Assembly: GCA_029207755.1 (NCBI GenBank)
Contig: JARCOQ010000002.1
Coordinates: forward strand, 91,487,087-91,551,086
DNA length: 64,000 nucleotides
Source: Chamaea fasciata
Taxonomy: Eukaryota > Chordata > Aves > Passeriformes > Sylviidae
Direction of reading: 5' to 3'
Shown: piece after piece, positions 35,301-50,700 of the stretch
Layout: each line of letters opens with the position of its first letter
How positions within the stretch are numbered: the first letter of the stretch is position 1
Notes under the pieces: model-generated
What the model was told of the DNA's origin: nothing
The model's database searches: none
Seen by the model: only the letters and a program-made list of their open reading frames with translations
Made by a program: the position numbers and the translations under genes

Positions 35301-38300
35301 CTTAGAGATTTTATGTCTGAGGAGGGGGAAATGGTGTGTTGCCTTGCTACATTGTTTGGTTCTATGAAGTCATCTTTTCTTGACTTTTTTTTGGTTACTT
35401 TTTGAAATGTTTCGTCAACCATTTTGTTTGGATGACCAAGGCCTCTACCTCAGTAGCCTGCTTTTACTGTTGGAACGTGTGCACCTGAAGCATGACAGTG
35501 GTGGAATCAACATGCCTAAGCTTGTTCTTCATCCCCTGGTGGAGTTCATCTGTGGGAAACGGGAAAGTTGGGTACTAGTTTGTGATGAGCCTGCTCCATG
35601 CCATCAGTGCTCCTTTGAGAGAAAGTTGAGTCTCTTTGTGTGTTGAACATCAATCTGGATGGAAGGAAATTCCTTATCTTCTTTCTTTAGGCACCTTTGT
35701 TTCTCTCTTGATCAAAGAAACAGCTGAGCTGTCTAGGGAGATGAATCCAGTCACTGGTCTGTAGGCAGAAGCATGTGTTTGTTTTTTGGTGCTGAGCATC
35801 GTCCTCATCTCATTGCTGCATGAGCATCTGGACTGTCTTCACCAGAACTGCTTTGTCCAGGGGTTTGACCAAACAGTGGTACCCACCTGCTCTCTCAAAA
35901 ATGGAACCCATAAAGATGCTTCAGTAATGAACTGGAAGTGATGAAATGGGATTTATGTTGTTAATGACTCAGTTATTTGCAAGATGGAGAGACTGACAGT
36001 ATGTTGTCTTCTCCCCAGTAGTTTATTCTCAGAGATGGTGTAAAAGCATGCATTTGAAACACTTTGATACCATGCTTGCTAGGGCAGGTTTTGCTGTCAC
36101 GCATCTTTCAATCTGTGGCCTCTTCTGAATATTTGAGAGCAAGTATGTGCAAGTACCTTTCCTTTTGGCTTGTATTTTCTTATACCCTCTGCAAGAGGAG
36201 CCTGTTCATGTCCCATGAATGAGAAATGTAGAGAAGGTGCTTGAGAATCACCAGACTTGGCAAAACGTGAACTGACTTTCAATATTGAGATCTATGAGTA
36301 CCCATGGTCTGCTGAAATAGCTTGTTTTTCTTAATCATTGAAAATTAATATCTTGTCTCATCCTGCAAATCTCTGATCTGTCTTTCTGACATGTAGGTGG
36401 TATTGGTGTTTCCTGTCTGTAAGTTGAATGGTTTTTATGTCCTGTGTACGGTGGTATATTTTGTCACTGGAAATGAATGACCCTCTCAAGAGGAAAATAA
36501 TAAGAGAGGGAAGGAGTTTGTTATTTTAGTCTTTGGTTTCTTTCTCTTAAAAGAGATATATTAATATTTTAGAAATTGAGACACATAAATGAAATACTAC
36601 TTCTAAGTTACAACTTACATCTCTTCCCTGTCAATGTTAGATTAATAAGCTTTTCTGACTCTTTACCTTGGGGGCTCTCTAAGTTGTCCAATTAGCTATT
36701 AACTTTCTGAGAAAAGATTGACATATTTTATATCATTACTCTGATTTATGATTTGCTAATCTGCTCCTCTTTTTTTTCAGATGAATATATCGCCACTAGC
36801 TCTTGCTCGTATTTATGAAGAAGACTTTAAACAAGATATGGCTGCCTTAAAGGTACAAATACTCAAGATTCTAAATTTAAGAGTTTTTCTAAGCAAGTAT
36901 TTTGGGAAAGAATCTGGTTTTGAGAGTTTGAGCTGAAAAAATAAATTTGTTGCTTGGAAACTGAATGCTGATTTACTTTTTCATTCTTTTGGAAAGATTG
37001 CACACCTTTTGAGTAAGGAAATGTGGGGAGAAGCAATTGTGCGCTTTGGAAAGAACAAGTTAAATTTCTTTAGGAGCAGTTTTTTTCCCATATTCACAGA
37101 TGTTCACAGATGTTGCATATTTACTATAATGCAGAAATAGCCTGATTGAAAGCATAGGAAACACTAAATCTTCTTTCATTGGTTTTGGGTGACTTTGCTT
37201 CTTGTCTCACTGTCAGAAGCAGGGATTGAGCCACTGGGAAAAATTTGGGTTATTTTGCCACCCCTCAAATATCTTTTCTGTGTGTGTATTATCTCAAATA
37301 CCGCTTATATATTTTTTATGATACTTGCAAATTTTTTTTAAAGATAAAATTGAGGAGAATGTTCTTTTTAGTTTGTTTTTTAGAATGAAGGAACTCATTG
37401 GCAGTGTGTTAATGAACTGTTACTCTTTCTTTAAGGTCCTTCCTCCTACTGTTTATATGAGGGTGACTGACAATATTCCTCAAATAATTTCCTTTATAAA
37501 AACAATAATTTCCAGTGGACAAGCTTATGCCACCTCACAAGGTAAGACTTTGAGCAAGGTAACTCCTTGTTCAGAACATGTATAGGAAGTCACTCTTAGT
37601 AATCCTGTTTTGGAATTGGATGAGGTACCCTGTGCCAGGCTTTCCTTCTGTTGCTTAACAGGATGTGAGTGAATTGTTTGTGACGGCATGAGTGGGCAAA
37701 ACAACTATTACACAATTTCTAAGTTAAATGTAGCTCATTACTTAATATAATTGTTTACTGTAATTAACTGCTGTCTAAACTCCTTGGGGAAATCCTGGCC
37801 TGGTTTCTACAAGAAACCTGGGGGAACCTCTGAAGAAGAGCTGTGTATCTCCTGTGTGCTGCAAAAGATGTGTCTGCAAAGCAGAATGTATGGATCTCTT
37901 TTTAGCAGAAGTTATGGTTGTAGAAGAATTCAAGTGCATTGTAATTGGACTAGATGTAGCTTGAGCTGCAGTAGGGGAGGGGATTGCCGATTGTGCATAG
38001 GCAAGGGAGAGCCTGGGAGATCTCCAGAATTCAAAGTTATGCTATGGGCAGAATGAGCATGTGCCCAGAGGTTACTGAAAAGCTGGGTAACATGGAAACA
38101 TCTGCTACGACTTTTGCTATATTTCTGAATTTCTAAATCAGAATTTCAAATGGGTGTAGAAGAGTAGTTTGTTTTGCTTTCAGGGAAATGTTATCAAGCT
38201 CTCATCAATATGCCCCATCTTTGCTATACAACTGAACATTTCTTTTGTATTAGGCAATGTTTATTTTGATGTTAAATCCTGGGGAAAAAGATATGGAGTG

Positions 38301-41300
38301 TTAACTGCTATTAACCCTGATACCCAAGATGAAGCAGGTAAGTTCGTGGCACCAGCTTGTTTGTGTTAATACATTGTTTGAATGTATTTTGCATCTATGT
38401 GCAAACTTTCATTCTACAGTCTGAAACAGTTTTCTAACCCATTGTGTGTAGCTAACTTTCTGCTTAATTAAGATGACAGTGCTTTCGTAGTTATTTTTTG
38501 AGGCACTCACTGTTGCCAGTGCAGGAGGAAACTTGGTTTTTCTTTTTCCTTTCATCCTTCCCTCTAAACCTTTGTTCTGGTACCTTGGAACAATTAAGAT
38601 TCTTAAGCAGTTTTAATTAAATACTTGGCAGTGGTACATAGAAACTTCACAGTGAGGTGGTGTCCTTGCTGTTGCACTCGCCAGCAGTGAGGTACTCAAG
38701 GGCAAACACGAGAAAACTTCACCTACTGTGTTATTGTTGGGGCAGTTACACTGCTAACTGGATGAATTGCTTCCTTCCTTACTTGTCACTGGGCTAAGCA
38801 GCCTCTTTGTGTGAGGGTGAGCAATCTCTTCATAGGCTGTGCCAGAGCAGGCCTATACCTTGGGCTGTGAGGATTTTGCTGCAATTCCTGCTTTGCAGGA
38901 TTGCTGAACCTCTCTGTAGTTTCTGTAAGGATCTGATCAGGTCTCTGCATCAGAGGATTTGATGCAGGTCTTCTGCATTCTTTTGCAAACTAAAGTCCAG
39001 TACTTCACAATTTAAAAAAAAAAAATCTGTTTGTAATTACTGAAAATGCCGTGGAGACTGATGCTCAGGTGCAGACAACTTCTCACAGTTCTGCTCTGGA
39101 GTTGTTTCAGCATTACAGCTCACAGAGGGAATGTGTCTTGTCAACAGTTATTTAGAGGTAATTATTGACTGCAGAGAGCCAGCAGCCTCCTGGACTGCAC
39201 AGGGAGGAGCATTGCCAGCAGGTCAGTGGAGCTGATTTCTTCCCTGCTCAGCACTGGTGAGACAGGCCTGGAGTGTCTGGTGCTGGGCTCCCCAGAGCAG
39301 CAGTGCTATGGACATGGTGGAGAAAGGCCAGCAAAGGGCCACAAATGATGGAGGGTACTGGCTTATGAGGAAAAGCGATAGAGCTTGGACCACTCAACCT
39401 GGAGAAGAGAAGGCTCAGGGGAATCCAGCCATGTGTACTCATACTGATGGAGGGAATAGAGCAGATGGAACCAGGCTTTTCTCAGTGGTGCTTGGTGACA
39501 GCAAGAGGCACTGATCACAACTTGAAACATGGGAAATTCCATTTAAAGCTAAGAAAAATCCTTTTTACCCTGAGGATGGTTAATGCAAACCATGTTGCTC
39601 AGAGAGGCTGTGGAGTCTCCATCCTTGGTGATAATCAAAGCCTGACTGGACACCATCCTGGGCAGGCTGCTGTAGCTACACCTGCTCTGAGCAGGGGGTT
39701 AGATTAGACTGTCCCCAGCTGTGCCTTCTAGCCTCAGCTGCGATTATGTGTTTTACCCTGCTTCCCCTCTAGTCACAACTAAATGTGTTCTTACGTCTAA
39801 AGATTTTGACACTTGTTTTGCTTAAAACTGAGAAGTTGAAGAGTACTCTTTTGTAGCAGTACATGCAAAAAAGGGCAAAAGAGGGTTGCAGTCAGCAGAT
39901 AACTGATCAGTCAGTATCTAGTGGCAATCTAGTAAAAGAGCCCAGGTGAAGATTCAGTGGATAAAACTAGGGTTATATTTCTGTCTCTTTAGTTCTTCGG
40001 AATTTTGAGTTGTATGATTCGAAGTGTAAGGTCATGTATTTGTCAGAGAGAAAGTCCAGAGTCTAGAACCCTGTTCTGTGTGTTTGATTGGAGGTTAGGA
40101 GTCAGCAGAGATGACCAGTCCTGCAGTATTGTGACAAAAACTACTGCATCCTTGGCAATGTAGTGAAGGAAGGAGCAAAAAAGCTGAGAGGGGAAACCTT
40201 TGTAGAGAACTCATTGGTGCAAACAGTACTGAAAAATTGCTGCTGTCCAAGAATAGTTTTGATTCCCGCTGTGTGCCTTTTTTTATAAAATATAAACCAC
40301 AAAGTACTTGTCTCCCAGAGAAAAAACTGTGGGGTGTTTGTTTGTTTGTGTGTTTTGGTTTTGTTTTATTACCTTTTCTGTTGCACTGCAGTCAATTTGT
40401 CCTGGGGAAACTGGCTGATATGGAACTAAATGAATGAAAAATCGGGCAAACCAGGGAAGGATTAAAGGACTGATAGGATAGGATGTATTAAGGAATCTTG
40501 AATCCATCTTTGTAGCATGTCAAAATCTATTTCAATATTCCAATATTTCAATTTTCCCCTGTATAAGGGGGAAGAGAGGGAAGTTGTAGTGAAAAGAAGT
40601 TGATTGAAGTGGGTTAAAATCAGAGTAGTTCACTAAACACACATTTCATCCTGCTTTCATTTGGTCATTTTTTTTTTCTTTGAGACATACCCCATTAACA
40701 AATCACTTACTCTTGCCAGTTGATTCTGATAAACGACATGGTAAAGATTTTGCCCTGTGGAAGGCTGCCAAGCCTCAAGAGCTATCTTGGAATTCTCCCT
40801 GGGGAAAAGGACGACCTGGATGGCACATTGAATGTTCCACAATATCAAGGTCAGATTTCTTGGATTTTCATAAATCCAATGCTATTTTTTGTTTTCAGTC
40901 ACAGTACAATGGTAGCAGCAGTATTGAAAGTGTTTTCTAATCGGGAGATAGTACTGTTTTTAATGTGACCATTTTATGCAACTTGGGATGTCACATGTGG
41001 CCCAGATAAACTCTGCTTCACCTTACTGTCACAGCTGTCTCTATGTTTTGGCGCCTTAAGTTAGACTTGGTGCTTAAAATATGGCACACAGGATCACACA
41101 GTTGATTAGCAGTCTTTTAGCTTGAACTGAGTAACCAAAGGTTTGGTGAAAGTTATGGTACCTCTCTCATTTGCTTCCCTTCTACTTCTAGCAGTCTTCA
41201 TCAGACCTAGTTCAGGATGTAGGTGTCAGGAGGACAGGGTGTGGGATTCCAGCTTGATCTGTGAGATCTTGCTGGCCTTAACTTATGAGCAGCTGTGGAC

Positions 41301-44300
41301 GTTCATGCTACTAATCAAAGTGTTATTCAGCTTTCTTGCTGAGTAGTGTTTTGCTTGCAGTTGGTTTGATGTAATTTGCTCTTAATTTAAAGTTTTATTT
41401 TCACCACAGGAGAAGAAGTCTTCTCTCCTGGAAGATTGATAGTATACTTAGTTTTGCATTAGTCTCAAATCTTTTTTTGGAAGCTAATAACAAATAGTTT
41501 AGATCTGACCTTGTTTAGCTTAAATTTTCAGCTAAAGCTGAAAGGAGGTAGAAACAGCTGCTTTAGGTTTCTCTTTCATATGCTTTTCTGGTGCACTTGG
41601 GATTGTTAGTCATTTCTACCTGCTTGTGAGAAGTGTTTATAAGGGTGATTTTCTGTCTGTAAATAGTTTCAGCATGGTGAGGCAGCTCTTAAAGCAATCA
41701 AAGTGCACAAAATCATGCTGTGTTTGATGTGTTTGATGTACAACCTCTGACAGAAGTGCACAGATAAGAAATGCCAGTTACAACATGGCCTGTCTGCTAA
41801 GGCAGTGCTGTTTATAGCCTGCATTTCTTTTTGTAAAAATGTATTTTACTGAGGCTGGTTGAGGCTCCTGCCATATAAATAAAAGCTGACCCATGGAGAG
41901 CATAAGTGTAGTAATCTTGGACTGTGAAAAATGGAGAGCTTACTTTGGTAAGTGACCTAAAACAATTTGCTGTCCCAGTCAGCGGTTGAAGGCTGGTTTT
42001 TAAGCAATACTTGCTTAGCTGTCTGTTTTGCCAAGTATCTCAAAGCACTTTAACTAAGTTAGATTAATTAATTTTGAGAAGTCTGTGAATGAGGAACCTC
42101 TGGTCTCTAGAGCTGCCCTGGAGGAGGGAATCCCTTGCTTCGACCTCCTCAGGTCTGATCTTCTCTCTGCATTTTTCCTTGTGGTGAGGTGGGCAGTTCC
42201 TCCTGTCCTTCTGCATTTGGCAGATCCATCTGTCACCTCTCTCCAGCTCTTAGTGGTTTTGTTGGAGGAAACAGCAAGTGGCACAGGGGAAGGTGAGGGT
42301 TGGTCCTGGGAAGATTTGTGCTTTAGCTGGTTTTGAAGCAGGCAGGAGCAGAGAAGGATGAACTTGGGAGATGGTGACAGCCGCTCTTTCTTCGCTCCTT
42401 TCTTCTCTTCCTTGTCTTTTCCTCCTGTGCCCCAACAGCTTCTGCAAAGCCATCATGTGGCACAGTGTTAGCAGGGTGTTTTGTCTCAAAAGGGGACCAA
42501 AGTATTAATGTTTAGCCAGCTAGCAGGAGCAGCTTGTTAAGGTGACATATGGGAGGCCTGTGTGTTTGTCTGTAAGCCTTGCATTTTTCCCTGCTTGAAC
42601 ACTCCTGGGTTTCTGAGCAGTTAAGGCTGACTCACATCCCTGTGAGGGTGTCAGTGTAATCTTTATTTAACAGGGAGGCAAAATAAAGTTGCTAACCTGC
42701 CCAGCTTGACCTGACTGCACACACTATTGTCTGAATTCTTATAGGATAGGTACAAGATAAGGAAGAGTGATACCAAATTTATAGAAATAAGTTGGTAGGT
42801 TTGCACATAAAGGCACCTGTCCGATACTGAAATTGTAGCAGAACAAGGAAAGGAGACATCCTGCTTGCCATCCTTTAAACTAAGGTAGAAAAGTAATTGC
42901 TTCTACTAAGGAGAAGTAATTGTGATACAGATACTGTCCTGATACAGATACGGGTCCTATCCATACAAGTTCTGCTCCTGTTTTGGTATCCAAGATGTTT
43001 GTAAAGTCTCGTTTTAAAAATGGCAGTTACTAATTTTTTACCCTTAAATTTATGTTGTTTCATCTTATTCTTTTCTGCATTTCTTTTTACAAAAGGCTTT
43101 TGTGGTGTTCTGCTTACTGATCAGGAAAATATTGTTACAGTGCAGTGTTTGGAAAGCAGCTGGACATTCATAGTGGTGGAATAGATCTTGCATTTCCTCA
43201 TCATGAAAATGAAATTGCACAGTGTGAGGTGTATCATCAGTGTGAGCAATGGGGGAATTACTTTTTGCATTCTGGTAAGTAAAATACTGATCGCTTGAGA
43301 GGCTTGTACAAATACAAGAGTTTGGGTTTTTTAAGTTTGGCATTTCATGCTATGAAAACACGTTACACTGCCTGGCATTATGTGGAACTGCTCTTTGCTC
43401 CCTCTGCATAAAGGTGCTTCATTCAGTGAAGTTTGCTGTACAGTGCTTTGAACTACGTAACTGATGGCTCTAGTGCTGTTCCCATTGATGGAAACCTTGA
43501 CATTTGTTCTTCCTGTTGCAGTCATGGTAGTTCTGGATGGACAGCTGAAGTCAATAGAAAGTCAGGTTCAAGTCTGCTGCCTCTTTTGCTGATTAGTATT
43601 TTGGGCAGGATGTCTCTGTGAACTCTTGGAGCTGCTTCTCTGAGTAGAAGAGCTGCAGAGTTAAGCCTGTGGTACACTCTGGGAATTACATGAGCTTTCA
43701 TTTTTATATATTTGTACTGTATGGGATGAATACTGAATTCTAGTTTCAGTTCCCAGTGTAGAGCCTGTTGTAAATCAATAGCAGTTGTCCAGAGGCTGGT
43801 GCATCCTGCAGGGTGTGCTTTGTTCCCAAGGCACTGTGGAATCCTTTGCACTTCCACTGAGATGCACTGTTACTGCCAAGTGGAGCCTTCTGTTGACAAA
43901 CTGGTGAATCTGGCTTTTCAAACTTGGAACTGAAACTGTAGGGGAAATATTTTTTATATCAGCTAAATAAAGAGAAGTCAATTGAAAAAAAAAAGGAGAA
44001 CTTAATTCCAAGGGCAATTTGTACACTGAGGTTCTCTAGGAGCTGACAGATTGCATTCGTTAAGTCAAAAAGTCTTGCTGCAGGATGATGGTGTGAATTA
44101 TTTAGGGCAAATGAATCAGCTTCAGAAACAATTTATTCTGCTAACAGACTTCAGAATTTTAGCAGCTCAGAATTGGAGGAGCAATCCCCATTAGAGGAAG
44201 AAAATCCCTGCACTGGGGATAAATCTTATAAGGACTTTATTTTTAGACTACTTGTACTCTGGGAAGAGTGCCAAAGTGAAGTTATGAAAATCCTTGTATT

Positions 44301-44685
44301 TTGTGTTCTTGAATGAAATCATTCTAAGTACTGAAACTCTTGGAAGAGGGATATTAATTCAAATTCAGATGTTACCAGTACCTTTTTAGGAAAACGCAAT
44401 CTAACTATTTTAAGCTTGTCTGCCTGAAGTTAAGTAAGTCAGTATTTAGGCACCTTTGTGAAAGAGAAAAAGTAATCTTACCCAGGCTCTTCCCCTTCTC
44501 CCAGGAGAATTTTGGCTGTGGGTTTTACTTGAGTCACAAGAGCTGCAGGTGTCCACCTCTGTCTGACAGCCTGAATGTGTATGTATCCATCAGAGCATGT
44601 GCTGCCTCCAACATTTATAATGTCTCAGTGCAGTCTTTCTCATTTGCTCCTTATTCAGAAGCATACTTGTTTATCCTGATTAATT

Positions 44686-44724
<39 letters not shown>

Positions 44725-47700
44725 ATAGGGCATTTGCATGTTAAAGGAAGTCAAGAAAAAATGTCAAAGTCATTAAAAAACTACATAACAATTAAGGTAA
44801 TTTCTTTGTTTGAATTGAAGCAATTTTGTAGGTTTGTAATATGTAAATATTAATCATAGCCCTCTTCTGAGAAAACTTTGGAGTGTGTGCTTATGCTGCA
44901 GTGTTTCTCTAGTACTTTGTTACTGTAAGTGTGGATCTAGGATTCCTGCTCAGATTCATGGTTTGCTTATGACAATGGATCTTGCTGAGCTGAGACTGTT
45001 TCTAGGAAGGAGCAGATTTTGTGCCCAGTACCAGAATCCTGCGCTATAGATTTGTGGTTGGACTTGACAGTCTCAAGGGGTCTTTTCCAGCCTGAATGAT
45101 TCTGTTCTGTAGTAATTGGTTCTCATCGGTCTGTTCTTAATAGTGCTTTGAAAAAGCATGAGCTTGGAAAAGAGTGGATGTTTTTCCTTGTCCTTCTTCA
45201 GGTGAAATGGGACATAATGTCAGTGTTTTGTCAGGAAGCTGCTGGGTATCCTGAACCACACTATTGCAGCAGTCTCTCCCATTACCCCTTATTTCTGTAC
45301 AGTGATCTTGCTAATGCACAGAAGCTTTGCCTTTTGATACCCACGAGCCACATGACTATGTCATATTTCACTGTGTCCCCAGGTCTTTGGTGTGGCCCAG
45401 AGCAGGGTTTCTCTGCCAGTTGTGTGTGATACAGCTCTGTGTGGTTCTGGGATGGCTCCTGTGGTGGCTGATGCCTACTTCTGGAATAGGGTGATTTCCT
45501 TCCTTTAGGCAAAGCTTGGGAAGCTGCTTTTGGCATATATGTTCCCCTTTGCCCTCTTGGAGACAATTAATTAAAATTCCTTTAAAAAGAAGTTCAATAT
45601 GAGCTGCTTTATTTTTAAGTCTTCCGATGCTGTCTGGGTACAGTTAAGCCCTGTTTCCCAGGAGCTCACAATTTTCACAGAAATCTCACAAGTCTCAGCA
45701 GATGTTGTAGACAGGGTGGAGAAATGACCACAAATGCAGTACATGGAGTTAAAAGCTGCATATAAAAATGTTCCCCTCCATGTTTCCAATGGTGGCACAG
45801 CTTGTGTTGAGGAAACAAATATTTCAGGCCTGTCTTTCCTTGTAGGTCTCTGCTTTTCATGTCTGCCCTTACACATGGCTAACAAGTATTAATCCTTCCT
45901 GAGAAGTGATTTTCAGTCCAGTGAAACATTTTTTTCCATGTACAGCTGCCTTGCACCTTGGAAGTTAAGCCCTACATGGAAGGTTGGATGCCTGTGCCAA
46001 AAGAGGGGAAGTTTGTCCAGGATCTTCCTTTGGTCCAGCCAGTGGCCACCTGCATCCCAGGCTGTCACCTGGACACAGCAGCTTCCTTTTTTTAATAGCT
46101 GTTAATTCTGACCCCAAAAATCAAAGAGATTTTGATAACACAGGACCAAGCAACCTGCTTTTAAAGAGCTGTGATTTTTCATCTGTTCTCTGTTTTTAAG
46201 GAAATGCCGAGTTGTTTTTTCTAGTTTGGATGGTCCTTTCCCAAATTTGAATTTACTTCCGTACTGTACTCGTATTGCACTACCTCTGTATATTAGTGTA
46301 AAGCTTCTGGGCATATTTGGTACACTCATTTATATCCAGCTTATTTAAAAAACCCACAACAAACAAACGAACACCCACCAAAACAATCAGTATCACTCTT
46401 TCTTGATTGTGATTAACTCAATTATTTCTATTTTCACGTGAGAGACAGAACATTGCCAATGCTTTTCCACTGTTCAGGCTGGTTTAATCTTGTACCAGAA
46501 ATCTTATTTCAAAATGTGAGATTTAAGCAAATGACACTTTCCATATTTTCTCACTTGTACTGGCTTCTTATGATTTTTGTGGCACTTCAGTGATCCTCAC
46601 CAGTTTGCAAATTAAAAAAAAAAAACAAACCAGAAGTGCAATAGTCACAGTCAATCTACCAGTCTCCAGCTTTTCTGAGAGCAGGGTTGGAAGTGATTGA
46701 ATGTTTTATTAGTGTACCTTCCTTCCAATTTAAATAGTTCATTATACTATTAATATAAATTAATTGCACTAGTAGTAATACTAATAGTTTACTGTTTACT
46801 GGAGTAAATTATTTGTAAAGCCAAATAAATATTAGAGTGGAGTTTATTAGGCTTCATAATTAACACTGATAACTCTTTTTATATTGCTAGGATTCATATT
46901 TGTGTTTCTTCATATTCTAGTCCTGCAGAAAAAGTACACTTATTTTCTTTTTGATGAAATCTTTTTTTTTTGGTAAAGTTTGCAAAACTCAGGGGCTTTC
47001 CTTTCTGTAAGATTGTACCCCAGTCTTAGTCCGATAATTTCATTTTGGGGTTTTTTTTTTGCAAAGTAATTGTTTGTTTGTATGTTTGATTGTACTTGCA
47101 AAGTAATTTTCACCATCTTATACTGGACATTGTGTGTATATTTATATCTTGTATATATGTATGCACATCTATCTTTTATGGAATTGAACTTTATTTAGTT
47201 CAGATTTTAAAGCAGTGTTAGAGTTTAAAGATCTTATGCCTATCTTACATTGCAAAGATGTGTTATTTGTCATATTAGTTTGAAAAGCAAGGGGGTGGAA
47301 GAGCTCCTGGAGAAATTGATATCATGGCTAAAGCTGTCTTTTTGTGCATGGAGTTTAGGATTTCCTGAAGAAATGTTCGTCAGACCAGTTCAGAATGTTT
47401 TGTTTGCGTGGCAGATACAGCTCAGGTAAGGAAAAGCCCCTTCCCTGTTGAGGCGTGGTGGCTTTCCCACCCCCGCCCCGGCTGGCGCTGCAGAGGCAGA
47501 GCTCGCCCTGTGGGGCCGGGCAGTTCCCGGGATCCAGTGGGGGGAAAGGTTTTGGTGGTGCTCTGTGGGGCTGCTCTTTGGCTAACATCCAGAAAATCGT
47601 CTTTACTGAGCACAGTAAATATGGCTAAAAATAACCATTCATGTAAATACCTTCCCGAGCTGCAGTTAGTTGTGACTCTCAGTTAATTGCACTTTTAATT

Positions 47701-50700
47701 AATGAATCACCTCTGTCTCTGATTTGCATCTGTGGTAGTTGTATTGCAGTCACGATCAGCTGTTTTTGGAGAAATACCTAGATGGAACTGTGACTTATAT
47801 TACTGTAGGGTATGATGAGGGCTGGCTAATAATTCTTTATCTCCTGCTGTTGTTACCATTTTTGTCCTGTGGAGTTCCTGATTGTTAAGGCAGTTGTGTG
47901 GTGCAGAGCAGCTCGCTCAGACCAGCACATGATAACCTAATGAACATCTTAGCCTGGCAGATCATCTCTCTGCTGGTGGGGAGAGGTGTGGGAGGATTTT
48001 TTCCGCTTCCCTGTCTACTCCATTGTGTTTCCAGTGGGTAGATGCTACTTTTAGGTGGAAGAGGTTTTCATATGTCTGTGTTCTTACCAGTTTATTTGGG
48101 CCTGCCAAAAGCAGATGGGAGTTCCTTAACCACTGCTGGGTCACTTGGCTTGTTGGCTGTCCTGGCACGGCAAGGGGATGGTGGAGCATGGGGCAGCAGC
48201 TGCTGTGGTGTTTCAGTGGGCCTCTGTCTGCATTGGATAAAGCACCTGTAGCAGTGTGACTGTGAGTGCTTGTGTGGCCAAAGCTCTGGGGCATTGCTCG
48301 TGCCTGTCAGCCGGCAGTGGGCTGCCAGCCTTTTTAGTCATGCAGATACTGGACTGAGGAGTCCTTCTGCTTGTTACTACTGCTAGCTGCCTTGCAGGAG
48401 CCCCCCATGTGATCTTCCTGGTGGATCCTCCCTCTCCCAGGACAGTTGAAAGCATGAGGAATGGCATAGATCCCTGCAATATTTCAAAGCATGGGATAGT
48501 AAAGAGAGAGGTGGTTATTAACTTCCCCTCCACTGTGATAGAGAGAGAGGAGTGCATCCAATTGGAAGATCTGCTGCAGAACAGCATCCTGTTTGGGGCA
48601 GGCAGTGGATTGGTGGCATGCTTGGCTGTTTTGGAATGATGCTGCAGGGCAATTGCACACTTGGCTGATTTCCTCTTTTAGGAGATGAAATACCTTGAGT
48701 ACACTTAAATGGCTTCCTGGCTGGGGGCACTTGGGAGTTGTGAACAAATGTGTGTTTAAAACAAAAGAAAAGACTAACATGTACTACACTGTCATATATA
48801 TATATTTGTCATGTAAACATGAGCTAAATGTCTGGTAGTTTCTAATCTTGCCTCTGGACAAGGAATGGCACTGGAGTCCTGCAGTGGAGGGTACCTGCAG
48901 ACTTCCTTCATGCCCTGTCAGCTGACTGCATTTGAACCTGTGCTTTTTGCATTACTTCCGGGATAAACACCTTCCCCAGGTCAAAAAAAGAGCACTACCT
49001 GTGTGGATGTGGGTGGCTTTGATGAAAGGACATGGTGGTGTAATATCACAGTATAAGCCAGTTGGCAGGTAAGGGCTGCTTGGAAGTCTGCACTTGCCAC
49101 CTCCACCTTATGAGGCCGTGTGCACTGTTAGCTTCCCAATAAAGAGCCAGAGTCAGTCTCTGTCGAGCCAGGTACTCACCGTGCTGCCTGTCAGCTTGTG
49201 TCCCTGCTATCAATTCACTTTGGTCTAAACATAAGTTTACTGCACTCCTTCTCATCTTGCTGTCTGCTCATATTTTTATTGAAAGTGAGATCCCAAGCAC
49301 CTTCTGTTTGTTTCTTAAAAGGTTTTTATAGCCTAGACCCATGAGTGATGGTTCCTGCCATCCCTACCTGCCAAAGAAAGCTTTTCGTAAAATTCAGCTT
49401 TGGGGATCAGGTGGTGCCACAAAGATTGGATTGAATCTGTAAAAAAGATCTTTTTAGGCATGTGGATGAGGGTTGGGAATGGCTCATGCTTGATACTGTG
49501 GTTTCTTGGGCTTGGAATGGGCCTATTTTGTAGTCTTGACTGCCCCCTGTCTCTGTGTGTGCTGACAGGCACAAGTAGAGACAAATGTGACTCCAGACTG
49601 CCCCAGCCTTGAAAGGAGCAAGGGTTGAAAGGGGTGTGTGCAGGGAGGTGCATGTGTTTTGTGGGAGTGGAGTCCCTTCCTGTGATGATCATTGTCAGAG
49701 GGAGCATAAGGCTGCATGCCTTGCTTGTGGGGAAGAGGAGAAAAGCTGGAGAGAAGAGACTTTGATCATCCTTCCATGATGTATTTCTGCATGGAGTTCC
49801 TCTGCTTCATCACCCTCTCTGCCTGCTTGGGGTGGTGGGGCAGAGCTGTTCGGGGTGTAGCTGAGCTCTGGGGCAGTGGTGATTGTCTGGGCATTTTGCT
49901 TTGGCTGGTGCCTCTGGTTGTTTGCTTCTTGGCCTGAATCACCACCCTGTGGCACATCTGAGGCTGTTGGGGAAAGGGTTCCTAGGTACCCCAGGCAGCA
50001 GCTTGGTCACCCTCCACCAGTGTGCCAGCTGCTTCTGAATGCAGCTTGAAAGGAGAGGTGCCATCTCTGAAGTCCGTGAGGCAGCACTTCTCCTCTTGCA
50101 TCTCATCAGCAGTGGCTTCACTTTATGCAGTGAAGGGCAGGGCATGTGAACCCTGCCACAGGCAGTGGGGCTCTGTCTCCAAAATGCTTTCCTAGTCCCC
50201 AGAAATGCTCTGGTGATTTTGTGAACCTGCGTGAACTGCAGTGTTCTGACCCCTCTGCTGTGTAATTCCTTGTTGGTGCTAAGAAACAAATGTTTTGTAA
50301 TTTGATGATGCTTTGGTGATGTTGTCGGTGGCAAAGGAGGGAAGGAGTGGGGAACACAGTGAAGGTTTATAGGGCCAGGCTTGCCTGTGCTGCGTTGTGT
50401 GTTTGCAGTGCCTGCAGCAGCAGTTTAGGAGTATGCCCTGAACTGGGGATGAAGAGTGGCTTGAACCAAAGCAGGTTTCATCAGGATAAACTTTTATCAA
50501 GTATTGCTTGCAGCATTCTTGTAACCAGGTTAATCAACTGAGTAATCCTAGTGGATATAAATGATCACTGTCAGTGTCTCACTGTGTTGTAGAGGTCTGT
50601 ACATTGGTCTTTTTGAAAACTGAGTAAAGCTTGATTTAATGAGGCAGTAATGCAGATCTTTAATTATACACAAGTGAAAAATCTGACAAATACAGGTTTA

